Positions 34,319 through 44,700 of a stretch of DNA of 64,000 nucleotides are shown piece after piece; within the stretch, counting starts at the first letter, position 1, and each line of letters begins with the position of its first letter. This DNA is from Tersicoccus mangrovi. Lineage in GTDB: Bacteria > Actinomycetota > Actinomycetes > Actinomycetales > Micrococcaceae. Where the stretch lies: the NCBI RefSeq assembly GCF_036881825.1, contig NZ_JBAJMW010000006.1, positions 1 through 64,000 of the forward strand, read 5' to 3'. The position numbers were made by a program, and so were the translations under genes. The notes beneath the pieces are model-generated. The model did not search any database and was not told where the DNA came from. It saw nothing but the letters and a program-made list of their open reading frames with translations.

Positions 34319-35281
34319 CTACTTCGCCGGAGCGGGCAGCGGGATGCCGTTCTCCTCGCCGGGCGTCGTGACCTTGCCGAGGAACGCGCCGATCCGGGCG
34401 CTGGTGATGTTTGCGAGGTTGCCGTTGGGGTGCTTGGGCGTATAGGTGCCGTCCAGGTAGAACACCACCGGCACCGGTCCCCAGTGGTTGCTGTTGGTGA
34501 AGTTCGGGGTCATGAGGAAGCCGCCGCTGCCAGCGTCGTGGCAGACCGCCCCGTTCCCGTAGCCCACACCCATCACCCGGTACTTCGTGTCGACGGGGTC
34601 GTCCTCCAGAACGCTGCCCTTCCTCCCGGAGCCGAGGACCCACTGCCAGCTTGCATTCGGCGGAGAGTCGAATCCTCCACTGTCGTTGTCGATCGACAGC
34701 GACCCGTAGACCACGTATGAGGTTGCTGCGACCACCTTCTGATCCGTCGCCCCCTGAATGACCATCGACGTATCGCCACACGGGTCCGATCCGCTACCGC
34801 CGACCGCCGCCCAACCGCGCTGGAGTGCGTCCGCGTCGTCGCCCCGCAACCCCGGATACAGGGTCAGGTGCGCCCGCTGCTTGTAGCCCTGGTCGAACTC
34901 CATGAGCAGCTCGTGCTTCTGCCCCTTGGCCAGATCGAAGGGCGGCTGGCTGTCCGCCGCGGGCGTTGACGCTTGACCGGGCGGTGGAGTGATGCCGCCG
35001 TTGGGCGGAAACCACTCGCCTTCCGTAGAGGACGGCGACGGAGACGTGTCCCCCGTACCCTCGGTCGGGTCCACGGACGGCGAAGAGAACGCCGACTCGG
35101 ATGACTCCGAAGACATTGGCGAGGAGCTCGACGACTCCGTGGCCGCCGGCGAGGCTGCGGCCGTCACGGTCACCGTCACAGCTGACGTCGCCCCTCCCCC
35201 GCACCCCGTGAGAGCTACGGCGAGCACTCCCGTCGACACTACCGCCGACCACCGAACAGACTTCGACACCACCATGCTCAT
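34319..35281 (-). CDS. Lipoprotein with Ser/Thr-rich linker, 320 aa
   Basis: A signal sequence with lipobox LTGC is followed by about 70 residues rich in Ser, Glu, Pro and Thr (a wall-spanning linker). A soluble domain with Cys residues and Trp/Gly-rich segments completes it. The start at 35281 has AGGGGTG upstream; ATG 35275 is an alternative. No family was recognised. Confidence 0.65.
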   Translation of the reverse strand: MSMVVSKSVRWSAVVSTGVLAVALTGCGGGATSAVTVTVTAAASPAATESSSSSPMSSESSESAFSSPSVDPTEGTGDTSPSPSSTEGEWFPPNGGITPPPGQASTPAADSQPPFDLAKGQKHELLMEFDQGYKQRAHLTLYPGLRGDDADALQRGWAAVGGSGSDPCGDTSMVIQGATDQKVVAATSYVVYGSLSIDNDSGGFDSPPNASWQWVLGSGRKGSVLEDDPVDTKYRVMGVGYGNGAVCHDAGSGGFLMTPNFTNSNHWGPVPVVFYLDGTYTPKHPNGNLANITSARIGAFLGKVTTPGEENGIPLPAPAK

Positions 35282-35366
35282 CACCCCTGGGCCCTTGACT
35301 TGCCAACGGTCCACCCCCACATGGTGGGCACATCCTATGAACTGCCGCGGCCGTTGGCCAGCGCCC

Positions 35367-35466
35367 CCGGCGATAGCCGCAAGACCGCAATCCGACAACA
35401 GTGGCCGACCGGCGCCGCCGCCCTGCCCCGCGCCGCGTAGCGGTGCGGTGGGCCGGCGATAGCCGC
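35367..35466 (+). repeat. CCGGCGATAGCCGC direct repeat pair
   Basis: A 14-bp perfect repeat occurs at 35367-35380 and 35453-35466, upstream of the lipoprotein gene. Confidence 0.6.
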
Positions 35467-35600
35467 CGACCGCAGTGACCGGCCAGCCTGCCGGCCGGCC
35501 TGGCGACGGTGGGGTGGCCATATAGAAGAAGGTCGGGACTTCGTCCCTCCCGGCGCCTGCGGCGCGGTCCCGTGGCGTTGGCCGTCTCGGGGGCCGTTCC

Positions 35601-35670
35601 GTTGACCGTTTCGTTGACCTGTTCCGTTGTCCGTCCCGTGGTCGCCTTCGGCTCCCTCGGTTCGTTGACC
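35601..35670 (+). repeat. Iteron-like GTTGACC repeats
   Basis: GTTGACC occurs at 35601-35607, 35613-35619 and 35664-35670, with GTTGTCC at 35626-35632. The first three copies are 12-13 bp apart. Confidence 0.55.
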
Positions 35671-35707
35671 TGGGCCTGCTCGCTGGCGCTCACCTGCCCG
35701 GGTCGTG

Positions 35708-35748
35708 GTGGTGGCCGTGACGGTCCCCGGTGTGGTGGCCGTGACGGT
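35708..35748 (+). repeat. 17-bp tandem direct repeat
   Basis: GTGGTGGCCGTGACGGT occurs at 35708-35724 and 35732-35748, with a 24-bp period. Confidence 0.6.
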
Positions 35749-36208
35749 GGTGACCGGTGCGTACGGTGCCGACGTTCCGCTCGTGGTGACCCGTGGGCGC
35801 GCTGCGCGCGCGTGCGGGCTTCGCCCGCGGGCGCCGTGGCGTGGCCTTCGCTGGTGTTCGCTTCGCCGCACCGGTCTGGTTCGCTGGCGCTCACGTCGTT
35901 CCGGTGGCGTCTTGCTGCACGGCTCGGGCCTCGTCACGGCGCACCGGCTGGGGTGGGTGGTGGCGGTGGGTTGACCGGGCTCGTTGTTCCAGCCGGGGCC
36001 GTCCTCCTGCCGGTGACCGGGTGGTCGTGGGGTGGGTGGTGCTGGAGTGGGCGCCTGCGGCGCCAGGGATCGTGGGGCCGGGTGGGGCGTCTCGGGTGCC
36101 GGTTCGTGGGCCGGGGCGGTGACCGTGGCGATGTTGGCCGATCCGTCGATGGCCGGGGCTTCATGATGCGGCTGGCCTGGACGTCGGGGCTCGTCATGGT
36201 GACCGGCT

Positions 36209-36345
36209 CGGTGACCGGTGCGACACCCGGACCGGCAACCATCACGTTGCCCATCCCTGGGTGAACCGGCCGACCATGCGCACGCCATCATCGTCACCAT
36301 CACGGTGACCGGTGCGACACCCAGACCGGCAACCAAACCGTTGCC
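36209..36345 (+). repeat. 43-bp imperfect direct repeat
   Basis: Copies at 36209-36251 and 36303-36345 begin CGGTGACCGGTGCGACACCC and differ at 4 of 43 positions. They bracket the point where strand composition flips. Confidence 0.6.
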
Positions 36346-36884
36346 ACTGCCCGACCGCCAGGACGACCCCTCAGACCGGCACCCGTCACGCACACCCCTC
36401 GCATCACCCGCCCGCGCCGCAGGCGCCACACCACCCCCAGGCTCAACCCTGGGCACCCACCCCCACCAGACACCCCCTGCGGGCGCAGCCCGCCACACCC
36501 ACCCAGCACCCCACTGACGGTGCGGGACCCGCACCACGTCGCCGCAGCCGGCCGAGGCCAGGGACACCGGAAGAGGCCGCCCCACGGCCGAAACCGGTGC
36601 GGGGACGAAGTCACCGAAGGCGGAGCCGTGACGAAACCAGAAGCCGCCGTACACAACCCAGATAGCACCACGGCGCACTGGTGAGTCCACGCTCCGCCCC
36701 CTGGCCACGACCGGCGAAGGCGACACCCGGCAACCACGGTGCACTGGGTGGGTGGAAGTGGCGGGCTGGCCGATCTGGCCCGCTTGCGGCGTTTCCCGCC
36801 ATCCCAGACCCGATAATCCGCATCGTGGAAACGTGCGAAACCCCGGGTACGGGCATTCTGGCCTGATCCGGGCTGATCAGGGCT

Positions 36885-36904
36885 GTCTACGCATGTCCGA
36901 GGGC
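36885..36904 (+). promoter_or_regulatory. Motif B promoter of the first transfer operon
   Basis: A perfect GTCTACGCATG lies at 36885-36895. The T (36894) is 10 nt before ATG 36905, as in the copy at 40816. No clear Shine-Dalgarno at normal distance. Confidence 0.6.
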
Positions 36905-39367
36905 ATGAACACTCTGCGCGCGTACCGGATGGCCAAGGCCTCCTCCGTGGACACCAACCCGATGCAGTTCAACCAGCGCACCGCCGCGTTCGCTGCCGCC
37001 GCCACCACCGCCGGGCCCGCCACACTCCTCGCCCGCCGCGACGAACGCGGCCTGCACGGGTACCTGATCGTGAGCGAGAAGGCGGCCGTGTCCAACCCGC
37101 AGCTGACCCTCGCCCAGGCCGTCGGCGCCCGCGCCGAAGCCGAACCGGACCTGCCCCACGACCTGGTCAACACCCCCGTCATCGGCCGGCTCCTCTACCA
37201 CCGCTCCCCCGTGCTGCGCGAGACGCAGGCCGGGATCGACCCCGCCGAACTGCCCCGCATCCTCGGCTCCGTCATGGCCGAGGGAACCTGGGTGGCCGTC
37301 GGACTGCGCAAGCCCCGGGACCGGGAACGGAGCCGGTACGCCAAGTGGCTCGGGTACCGGCTCGGGGTGGCCGTGCCCACCCACCACTCGATGGGTGCGA
37401 ACACCGTGGTCGCCACCTTCACCGCCGGTGGCCGTGACCAGCAGGACGTGCACAGCCTGCTGACCGCGATCGCCGCGGCCATGCCCGGCTTCGACCTGCA
37501 GACCCGCATCGACTACCCGTCCCGGTTCCACCGCGCCGTCGCCGGCATCCCGCTCGGGCTGGCCCTGGCCGCGGCCACCCTGTTCGGGATGCCCGCCCTG
37601 CCGGCCGAGGTCCACCCCTACGTCGCCCCGCTCACCGGCGCCCTCTACGCTGCCGCCGGGATCCTCGCCGTCGCCGGGATCGCCGCCGCGGCCGGGGTGC
37701 TGCACTCCCCGCTGACCCGCATCCGCCGCCGCCTGATGACCGGGCAGGCCCCCGCCCCGGCCATCCGCACCGGCCGGCCGCGGCCACCGCACAAGGAGTC
37801 CACCCACACCGTCCCGTTCACCCGGTCCGACGGGTCCCAGGGCACCCGCACCCGCATCGTGCCCGCCTTCGACGGGGACTACCCGCTGACCGCCGACACG
37901 TTCCTGCTCGGCCCGACCGTGATCGCCGGGCTCGTCTCCCCGCACGCCGGGGCGATCTCCGGGGTGACCACCACCGCGGACCGTCCCACCCCACCGGACG
38001 TGCTCGCCCCCATCGGCCCGATGATCGGGACCACCGCCGACGGGCACGCCCACCTGGAGGCCGCCGCCTTGAACCTGGGGGTCGCCATCGTCGGCCAACC
38101 CAACTCCGGCAAGTCCCTGCTGGTCCGCTCCCTGTTCGGCTTCTCCTGCCTCGAGCGGGTGAACCCGTCCGGGCAGCCAGGGCACGCCGGGGCCCGCAAC
38201 ACCCTGATCGCGTTCGAGTCCAAGGGCGACGGGATGGCCAAGTACGTCAGCTGGGCGTCCACCCTCGGTGACCGGGCCTTCCCCATCGACGTCACCGACC
38301 CGCACACCCCGCGCATCGACCTGTTCGCCGTGCCCGGGGACAACGCCGCCCGCGCCGCGTTCTTCACCAACGCCATGCGCTACGCGTTCGGGGAGAGCGC
38401 CATCGGTGACCGCTCCTACGAGACGCTGGTCGCCGTGCTGACCGCCGGGCTGGCCGTCACCGACGCGATGATCGAGGACATGGAACTGGAGGAGACCGAG
38501 GCCCTGGTCATCACCGCCGGCCAGTCCCCGCTCTACTACGCGCACCTGCTGCTGGGCGGCCGGTCCGACAACGTCGGCATCCGCCTGGCCGACGGCATCC
38601 GGTCCCTGGCGGTGAAGCTGCGCGAACGCGGCACCCCCGACCACGCGCTCGAACTGGCCACCGCCTCCCTGGCCCCGCTCTACGACGGGGTGACCCCCTC
38701 CGCGCGGCGCCCGTTCATCGAAGCGCCCCGCAACAAGGTCTTCGCCCTGCTCGCCCTGGACTCCTGGTGGGACCCGTCCCGACCGGCGGCCACCTTCGGG
38801 CAGATCCTCGACGGGCACCGCGCCGTCGTGATCAACACCGGCTCATCCCCGACCGGGGTCATCCTGGACGACTCGGCCAACCAGCAGATCTCCTCCATGC
38901 TGATGTACACCCTGCAGAACGCGATCAAGCGGCATTGCTCCGGGTGGCTGGAGGCGGGCCGGTACCTCTCGATCTTCTCCGACGAGCTGTCCTTGCTGGC
39001 CGGCACCTCCCCGGAGATCCTCGGCTGGCTGCGCGACCAGGGCCGCTCCTTCGGGGTGCAGCCCATCCTGGCCACCCAGCGACCCGAACAGCTGCCCCCG
39101 GGCCTGCGCAACAACCTGCTCACCTACGCCACCCTCATCTCCTACGCCCAGACCGACCCGGCCACCGCCCGGGAAGTGGCCGAAGCGGTCGGCGCCGCGT
39201 GGACCGCCGAGGACATCCACCACCTCGAGCCCTACACCGCGGTCATCCGCACCCAGGTGACCGGGCGACGGCAGGACGGGTTCGTCGCCGCCATCCCCAA
39301 TTTCGAGGCCGACATCCCCGGCTACCCCGCCACCCAGGGCCGCACCCCGATGCTCGGAGCGGCCTGA
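36905..39367 (+). CDS. VirD4/TraD-like conjugative coupling ATPase
   Basis: The 820-aa protein has a soluble N-terminus and two TM segments (about 215-265: ALAAATLFGMPALP, then ALYAAAGILAVAGIAAAAGV). The P-loop GQPNSGKS follows at about 397, and FSDELSLLAG serves as Walker B at about 692. GVQPILATQRPEQLPPG then matches the motif after Walker B. These are features of type IV coupling proteins that feed DNA to the mating channel. An in-frame ATG at 36893 lies inside motif B. It overlaps the next gene by one base. Confidence 0.8.
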   Translation: MNTLRAYRMAKASSVDTNPMQFNQRTAAFAAAATTAGPATLLARRDERGLHGYLIVSEKAAVSNPQLTLAQAVGARAEAEPDLPHDLVNTPVIGRLLYHRSPVLRETQAGIDPAELPRILGSVMAEGTWVAVGLRKPRDRERSRYAKWLGYRLGVAVPTHHSMGANTVVATFTAGGRDQQDVHSLLTAIAAAMPGFDLQTRIDYPSRFHRAVAGIPLGLALAAATLFGMPALPAEVHPYVAPLTGALYAAAGILAVAGIAAAAGVLHSPLTRIRRRLMTGQAPAPAIRTGRPRPPHKESTHTVPFTRSDGSQGTRTRIVPAFDGDYPLTADTFLLGPTVIAGLVSPHAGAISGVTTTADRPTPPDVLAPIGPMIGTTADGHAHLEAAALNLGVAIVGQPNSGKSLLVRSLFGFSCLERVNPSGQPGHAGARNTLIAFESKGDGMAKYVSWASTLGDRAFPIDVTDPHTPRIDLFAVPGDNAARAAFFTNAMRYAFGESAIGDRSYETLVAVLTAGLAVTDAMIEDMELEETEALVITAGQSPLYYAHLLLGGRSDNVGIRLADGIRSLAVKLRERGTPDHALELATASLAPLYDGVTPSARRPFIEAPRNKVFALLALDSWWDPSRPAATFGQILDGHRAVVINTGSSPTGVILDDSANQQISSMLMYTLQNAIKRHCSGWLEAGRYLSIFSDELSLLAGTSPEILGWLRDQGRSFGVQPILATQRPEQLPPGLRNNLLTYATLISYAQTDPATAREVAEAVGAAWTAEDIHHLEPYTAVIRTQVTGRRQDGFVAAIPNFEADIPGYPATQGRTPMLGAA

Positions 39368-40779
39368 TGAGCGCCCCCGCCCTGACCCGCCCGCCGGTGC
39401 GCGGGCCCCGCCGCAAACCCGTCGACGGGATCCCCACCGAGATCATCCCCTCGGCCACCCCACTGCCCGAGGCCGCCGCCCACGAACGGTCCGACCCGTA
39501 CTGGGACCGGCTCTGGGCTGTCGGCTCGACCGCCCTGTGGGCGACCGCCGAGATGACCCGGGCCCGCGCCGGGGCCGGCGGGAAGACGGACCCGCGGATG
39601 CTGACCACCCCCGAGGAGGCGCACGAGAAGCTGGCCGACCCGCGCGGGCGCACCGACCGGCACCACCTGTGGGCGGTCCTGGACTCCTGGCGCACCGTCT
39701 CGGCCGAACAGGCCGCCGCCCTGACCGGGCGCAAGGCCCTGCTCAACCCGTACAGCGCCGCGGTTCTGCCCTCCTTCCAGACCGGGGTCATCGACTTCGG
39801 CATGTACTCGAACTGGGCGAACCCGCACCCGACCACCGACCGGCACACCCTGTACCGGCCCGGGACCGCCGGCGGCTTCGACACCCACGTGCGCGACGCC
39901 CTGACCTGGCCCGAGTGGGTCACCATCACCGGCGGCTACCCGTGGTCCGGCGGGGGCCAGTACGACCGGCACAACCTGCTGGCCACCGAGCTGGGCCTGC
40001 GCGCGGCCGAGTACTTGAGCGTGGGCACTGTGCTCGGGGAGAAGCTGTCCACCGTGGACCTGCTCGCCGGCACCGGGCTGGGCAAGAGCATCACCACCCC
40101 GGACAACCGTCGCGCCGACGGGACGATCGTGCGCACCGACGGGCTGCGCATCGTCTTCGAACTGACCGCCACTGCCTCCCCCTCCTTCGAGTCCAAGGTC
40201 CGCCGGTGGGCGCAGATCCTGCGCGACCGGCCCCTGGAGTCCTCCGGCCTGGTCATCGTCTTCATCGCCGCCCCGCACCCGGACCGGTCCCGGCACGACA
40301 CCCCGGACCCGGTGCACGACATCCGCCGCACCATCGTCAAGGTGCTGCGCGAGTTCCCCGGCACCAGCCCGGACTCCCCGGCCGCCCGGCTGGGCCTGGC
40401 CCACTGGGAGGACTGGTTCCCTGCCGCGCGGGAGGTCTCCGAGCAGTTCTTCTCCCTGACCACCTCCTTCCCCACCGGCCGCGGCCAGGGCCCGGACCGG
40501 TGGCGCTCGACCGGGCTGCTGACCGACTACGCGTTCACCCCGTGGACCGGTTTCGACGCCACCGCGGTGATCGAGAACGCCGCCGTCCTGCTGGCCACCC
40601 CCACCTGGCTGCGCCCGCCCAAGGACCGCACCCGCATGATCGGCTCCCCCATGTCCCGGTCGGGCCGGCTCGTCCCCGTCCCGGCGCTCACCCAGCCCGA
40701 ACGGGCCAAGGGCCGCCGGCTCGGTGCCGGGGTGGGCAACGCCAAGGACACCCGCCTGCCGGCCCGGCTGCGGGTCTGA
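39367..40779 (+). CDS. Replication-relaxation-like PD-(D/E)XK protein
   Basis: The 470-aa protein has an N-terminal helical part (VSAEQAAALTGRKALLNPY), consistent with a winged helix. A C-terminal nuclease-like core follows: RADGTIVRTDGLRIVFELTA, then ESKVRRWAQIL. This matches the plan of the Replic_Relax family found beside transfer ATPases on actinobacterial plasmids and ICEs. It may act as the DNA-processing (relaxase-like) protein. No HUH relaxase was seen in the window, which makes this the best candidate here. Confidence 0.55.
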   Translation: MSAPALTRPPVRGPRRKPVDGIPTEIIPSATPLPEAAAHERSDPYWDRLWAVGSTALWATAEMTRARAGAGGKTDPRMLTTPEEAHEKLADPRGRTDRHHLWAVLDSWRTVSAEQAAALTGRKALLNPYSAAVLPSFQTGVIDFGMYSNWANPHPTTDRHTLYRPGTAGGFDTHVRDALTWPEWVTITGGYPWSGGGQYDRHNLLATELGLRAAEYLSVGTVLGEKLSTVDLLAGTGLGKSITTPDNRRADGTIVRTDGLRIVFELTATASPSFESKVRRWAQILRDRPLESSGLVIVFIAAPHPDRSRHDTPDPVHDIRRTIVKVLREFPGTSPDSPAARLGLAHWEDWFPAAREVSEQFFSLTTSFPTGRGQGPDRWRSTGLLTDYAFTPWTGFDATAVIENAAVLLATPTWLRPPKDRTRMIGSPMSRSGRLVPVPALTQPERAKGRRLGAGVGNAKDTRLPARLRV

Positions 40780-40815
40780 CCAGACCGTCCCTTCCGGAGC
40801 GGTGACCGGGCCCGG

Positions 40816-40835
40816 GTCTACGCATGTCCACCGGC
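40816..40835 (+). promoter_or_regulatory. Motif B promoter of the second transfer operon
   Basis: A perfect GTCTACGCATG lies at 40816-40826. T40825 is 10 nt before ATG 40836. A second ATG (40824) is in frame. Confidence 0.6.
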
Positions 40836-41006
40836 ATGGACAACGACGAGAAGACCGCCCGCCGGTTCCTGGACCGGATCACCCAGCCCCGGGACGAACA
40901 GGCCGAGGGGCTGCGCGACTTCTTCGCCAGCACCGCCGGGCGCCTGACCGTGCTGGCCGTCTTCGCGGCCATCGCCGTCTGGTTCGTGGCCGGGCTGTTC
41001 TGGTGA
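40836..41006 (+). CDS. Small single-TM protein, 56 aa
   Basis: A charged N-terminal half precedes one C-terminal TM helix (LTVLAVFAAIAVWFVAGLFW). First gene of the NERD/FtsK-like operon. It may be a mating-channel or coupling subunit by position. Confidence 0.55.
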   Translation: MDNDEKTARRFLDRITQPRDEQAEGLRDFFASTAGRLTVLAVFAAIAVWFVAGLFW

Positions 41007-41737
41007 GCGTCCGCACCCACCCGGGGATCACCGGGGTGTACGGCAGTGCCGCCACCGGCCTGTCCGGGGACACCTCCTGGGCGGCCAACGCCACGGTCGC
41101 GCGCATCGGCGCCGACGGGGAGCGACGCACCGAAACGGTCCTGAACCAGCATGCCGACCGGATCGCCGTCCTGCACGACCTGCGGGTGCCCATCCGCGGC
41201 GGCCGCGCCAACATCGACCACGTCCTGGTCGCCGGCAACCGGGTCTACCTGCTCGATTCGAAGGTCTGGAAGCCGGGCTTCTACTGGACCCTGGCCGGGG
41301 TGAACCGGCGCGGGACCACCCGGGTGGACCACACCGCCAAGGACATGACCTGGGTGCGGGACGCGTTCGTCAAGCACCTGGCCGGCACCGGGGCCACCGT
41401 GATCGGCCCCCGCCTGGTCATCTGGTCCTCCTCCACCCGGGCCAACCCCACCCTGTGGGCGCTGCGCCTGAACGGGGCGAGCCGCCTGGCCGGGACCGCA
41501 TTGCCCTCCGCCGCCGCACGCATCGCCGGAACCGCCGGGCGCACCGGAGCCGACCCGGCGATCGTGCACCGCCTCTCCACCCTGCTGGTCCGGCCCACCC
41601 CGGTACCCCTTCCGGTCGCCGCCGGCGCCGAACACCTCAGCACCCGGCCCCTGGCCCGACCCACGGCACGGACCGGGCCGGGCCTGCGCGCGGTGCCCAC
41701 CACCGTCGACCCGCTCGAGGACGACCCGTTCGCCTGA
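41003..41737 (+). CDS. NERD-domain protein with DDPFA C-terminus
   Basis: The 244-aa protein begins at a GTG overlapping the previous stop. GERRTETVLNQ, VLHDLRVPIRGGRANIDHVL and VYLLDSKVWK are the conserved NERD (nuclease-related) blocks. It ends LEDDPFA, and the downstream FtsK-like protein also ends with an acidic DPFA. Likely acts on DNA during transfer. Confidence 0.7.
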   Translation: MSVRTHPGITGVYGSAATGLSGDTSWAANATVARIGADGERRTETVLNQHADRIAVLHDLRVPIRGGRANIDHVLVAGNRVYLLDSKVWKPGFYWTLAGVNRRGTTRVDHTAKDMTWVRDAFVKHLAGTGATVIGPRLVIWSSSTRANPTLWALRLNGASRLAGTALPSAAARIAGTAGRTGADPAIVHRLSTLLVRPTPVPLPVAAGAEHLSTRPLARPTARTGPGLRAVPTTVDPLEDDPFA

Positions 41738-41790
41738 CCGGCACCCCCACCACGACGACCCCCGCCCTGACGTAGACGAGGACCCACCCC

Positions 41791-44700
41791 ATGCCCGCTC
41801 GCGCCGCCGCCGGACCCGGCAAGCCCATCACCGGGTTCATCCTGCTCATCGCCGTCGGCGTGGCCGGGGCCGGGACCTGGTACGGCTACCCCGGCCTGGT
41901 CGCCCTGTGGGCCGGTGCGGTCGCCGCCGCGTTCCTCTTCCCGTCGGCCATGCTCACCGGCAAGAAGGACGCCCGCGGGTACGCCACCGCCGCCCACCCC
42001 GGCGAGCAGAAGCTCTACGACCAGTCCCGGTACTGGGGGCGGATGAAGATGGCCCTCATCCTGCCCGGCACCGCCTGGATGCCGGGCCTGAAGGTCCAGC
42101 TCTCCTTCCTGGTCGCCCTGTGGGCGGGCCTGGCCGCCACCCTGATCCCGGTCCACGACCAGTACACGGCCCCGAACGGGCCGTGGCTGAACGCCGCCGC
42201 TGTGTTCGTTCTCATCGCCGCGGCCGCCCGCACCCGCCGGGCCACCCTCGTGCCCGACGACGTCAGCCCCGGCACCACGGTCGCGGACCTGATCACCCTG
42301 ACCCGGGCCAACACCAAGCTCGTCATCATCCTCACCATCGCCGGACTCGGGCTGGGCGCCTTCGCCGGCACCCTCGCCGTCTCCTTACTGCCCCTGGCCA
42401 CCGACGCCGCCCACGCCCCGGCCATCCCCGAGACCCCGATCTGGGCGCTCTGCCTGACCGGCGGGGTGCTGGCCACCCTGGCCGGCCCGTGGATCCGGCA
42501 CGCCACCGAGGCGTGGAAGCTCGTCGTGGCCGCCCGCGCCGAATGGGCACCCCGGTGGACGATGCTCAAGATCGACCCCGCACCCCGGCTGGTGGCCCGG
42601 CGCACCGTCGGGAACGCCACCATCGACACGTTCGACGCCCCCGCGTCCCTGGGCGCGGTCGGCATGTGGACCATGGGCCCGAAGATCACCCCCACCGTCG
42701 GGTCCGGCTCCCGCATCGCCGTCCTGTCCGTGCCCAGCACCGACGCCACCGGCGCCCCGATGCCCGGCACCAAGCACCCCATCCGGTTCGAGGTCGCCGC
42801 CTGGCCCTCCGGCGCCGAACCGGACCTGACCGACCCGGCCACCACCCCCGAGGTGGTGCGCGAGTTCGCCCGCGCCGTGCTGGTATGGACCGCCGACGAG
42901 GGCGGGCTGGGCCGGCCGATCGCCGAGGACGCCCACCTGCTCACCACCCCCGGTGAAGGCCCGGCCGCCTGGCTGATCAGCTGGTCGATGCCCGACGGCC
43001 CCAACGCCGAGTACCTGCGCACCAACGCCCGGGCCGGCATCGCCGCCAACGCCGGCACCCAGGCCCTCATCGACCACCGGGCCATGTCCGGGATGGGCAG
43101 CCTCTACCTGGGCGCACTCACCGACCCGAACACTCCCTGGGACCAGGCGGCCGGGGTGAGCACCGAGACGATGCGCAACCTGGCCGAGGACGACACGTGG
43201 GCGCACCGGTGGAGCGTGGACCTGGGGCTGGGCCCGAACTACCCCAAGCGGGAGGTCGGCACCCTCAAGACCGCGGTCCTGAAAGGCGGCCGGAAGATCA
43301 CCGCCGTCGCCTTCGTCAACCGCAACTCCATCACCCTGGCCGACATCCGCAAGCTCGAGCCCAAGCTGGGCGCCTCCATGAACGGTGCCCCGTTCGTCTC
43401 CGTCACCGGCTACCCCGGCGCCAAGCCCGGGGAACGCCACCCGCAGGCCTTCACCGTGTCCTGGTCCGAGGACCCGCTGCCCACCAAGCCCGACGACATC
43501 GCCCCCGTCCCCTCCCCCGAGGGCCCCAAGCTGCTGCTCGCCGGGCTGGTCAACGACGCGTTCCGCATCGCCCGGCTGGCCGACCGGCCCGAGGTGCGGA
43601 TGGTCACCTGCCTGAGCCGGGACGAGTCCCGCAAGCACATCTGGAAGATCGACCTGGACCTGCACGGCGGGGTCACCCTCGCCGAACTGCGCGCGGTGGC
43701 CGGGAAGATCCGCCAGCACTGGGGCTCGGAATGGCTGCGCATCGCCCACGCCGAGGACGGCACCATCTCCATCGTCGCCGGCGCCTCCCCGGCCAAGGCC
43801 AAGCTGAAGCTGCCCAGTCACGAGCAGTACCTGGTGCGCCTGGACTGGGATCAGGCGTTCCTGGACTCGAAGGTCTTCGGGGTCGGCGGGCTCGTCCCGG
43901 AGCTGAAGGCGGTGACCCACCTGCCGCACAACGAGTCGGTGCTGCAGGTGGACTTCGCTCTGCCCCCGGGCCTGGACTACGCCACGGTGAAGGCGTCCAC
44001 CGAGAAGCTGAAGACCGCGACCAACAACGCGTTCATCGAGGTCCGCCGCGTCGACAGCGCCGAGATGGTGCGCCTCCTCGTCGCGGAGTCCAACCCGCTG
44101 CCCGAGCGCACCGACTTCGACTTCGCCGTCGTGGACGGGTCCGGCCGCGAGGTCCCGTTCGCCGTCGGCATCGACGGCGAACCGATCACCTGGGACCCGG
44201 TCATCTCCCCACACGCCCTGCTGGCCGGTGTGACCCGGTCGGGCAAGTCCGTGATGGCCCAGGCCTACGTGTACGGGATGCTCGCCAAGGGAGCAGAGGT
44301 CTACATCGTCGATCCGATGAAGTCGGCCGCCGACTTCATGTTCGCCAAGCCCTACGCCCAGGCGATCGCCGTGGACATCTTCGAGGCCGCCGCCGTGGTG
44401 GAGGCCGTGTACGCGAAGGTCACGCAGCGGAAGAAGGTCAACGCCGCCCACGGTGTCGGCTCCTACCACGAGCTGCCCGACCCGCCGGCGCCCCTGGTCG
44501 TGCTGATCGACGAGTTCACCTCGCTGATGACCCTCGAACCGGTCCCTGCCCCCAGCGACGACCCGGATGAGGACGCCGAGCGCGAGGAGGTCCTGGCGAT
44601 CAACGCCGCCCGCAAGCGGATCGGCATGTTCACCGGCAAGCTGGCCCGTGAAGCCGCCTCCGCCGGCGTGAACCTGCTGCTGGGCACCCAGAAGCTGACC

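Larger units (their letters stand above)
35282..36884. other. 1.6-kb non-coding, repeat-rich segment with inverted strand composition
   Basis: No convincing gene lies here. Long open frames exist on both strands, but their products are low-complexity Arg/Gly/Pro/Trp or Thr/His. From about 35.6 to 36.2 kb the plus strand is G/T-rich; from about 36.3 to 36.55 kb it is C/A-rich. Short repeats include GTTGACC (35601, 35613, 35664, and GTTGTCC at 35626), a 17-bp repeat at 35708 and 35732, and several GC palindromes. It lies immediately before the transfer genes and is a candidate oriT or oriV. Confidence 0.5.

Noticed and set aside
35335..36744. Long minus- and plus-strand frames in the repeat-rich segment
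   Set aside because: Products are low-complexity (Pro/Thr/His or Arg/Gly/Trp) with no ribosome site, and composition follows strand skew rather than codon position.
36887..38818. Long minus-strand frame over the coupling ATPase gene
   Set aside because: Shadow frame without recognisable motifs; Walker motifs are on the plus strand.
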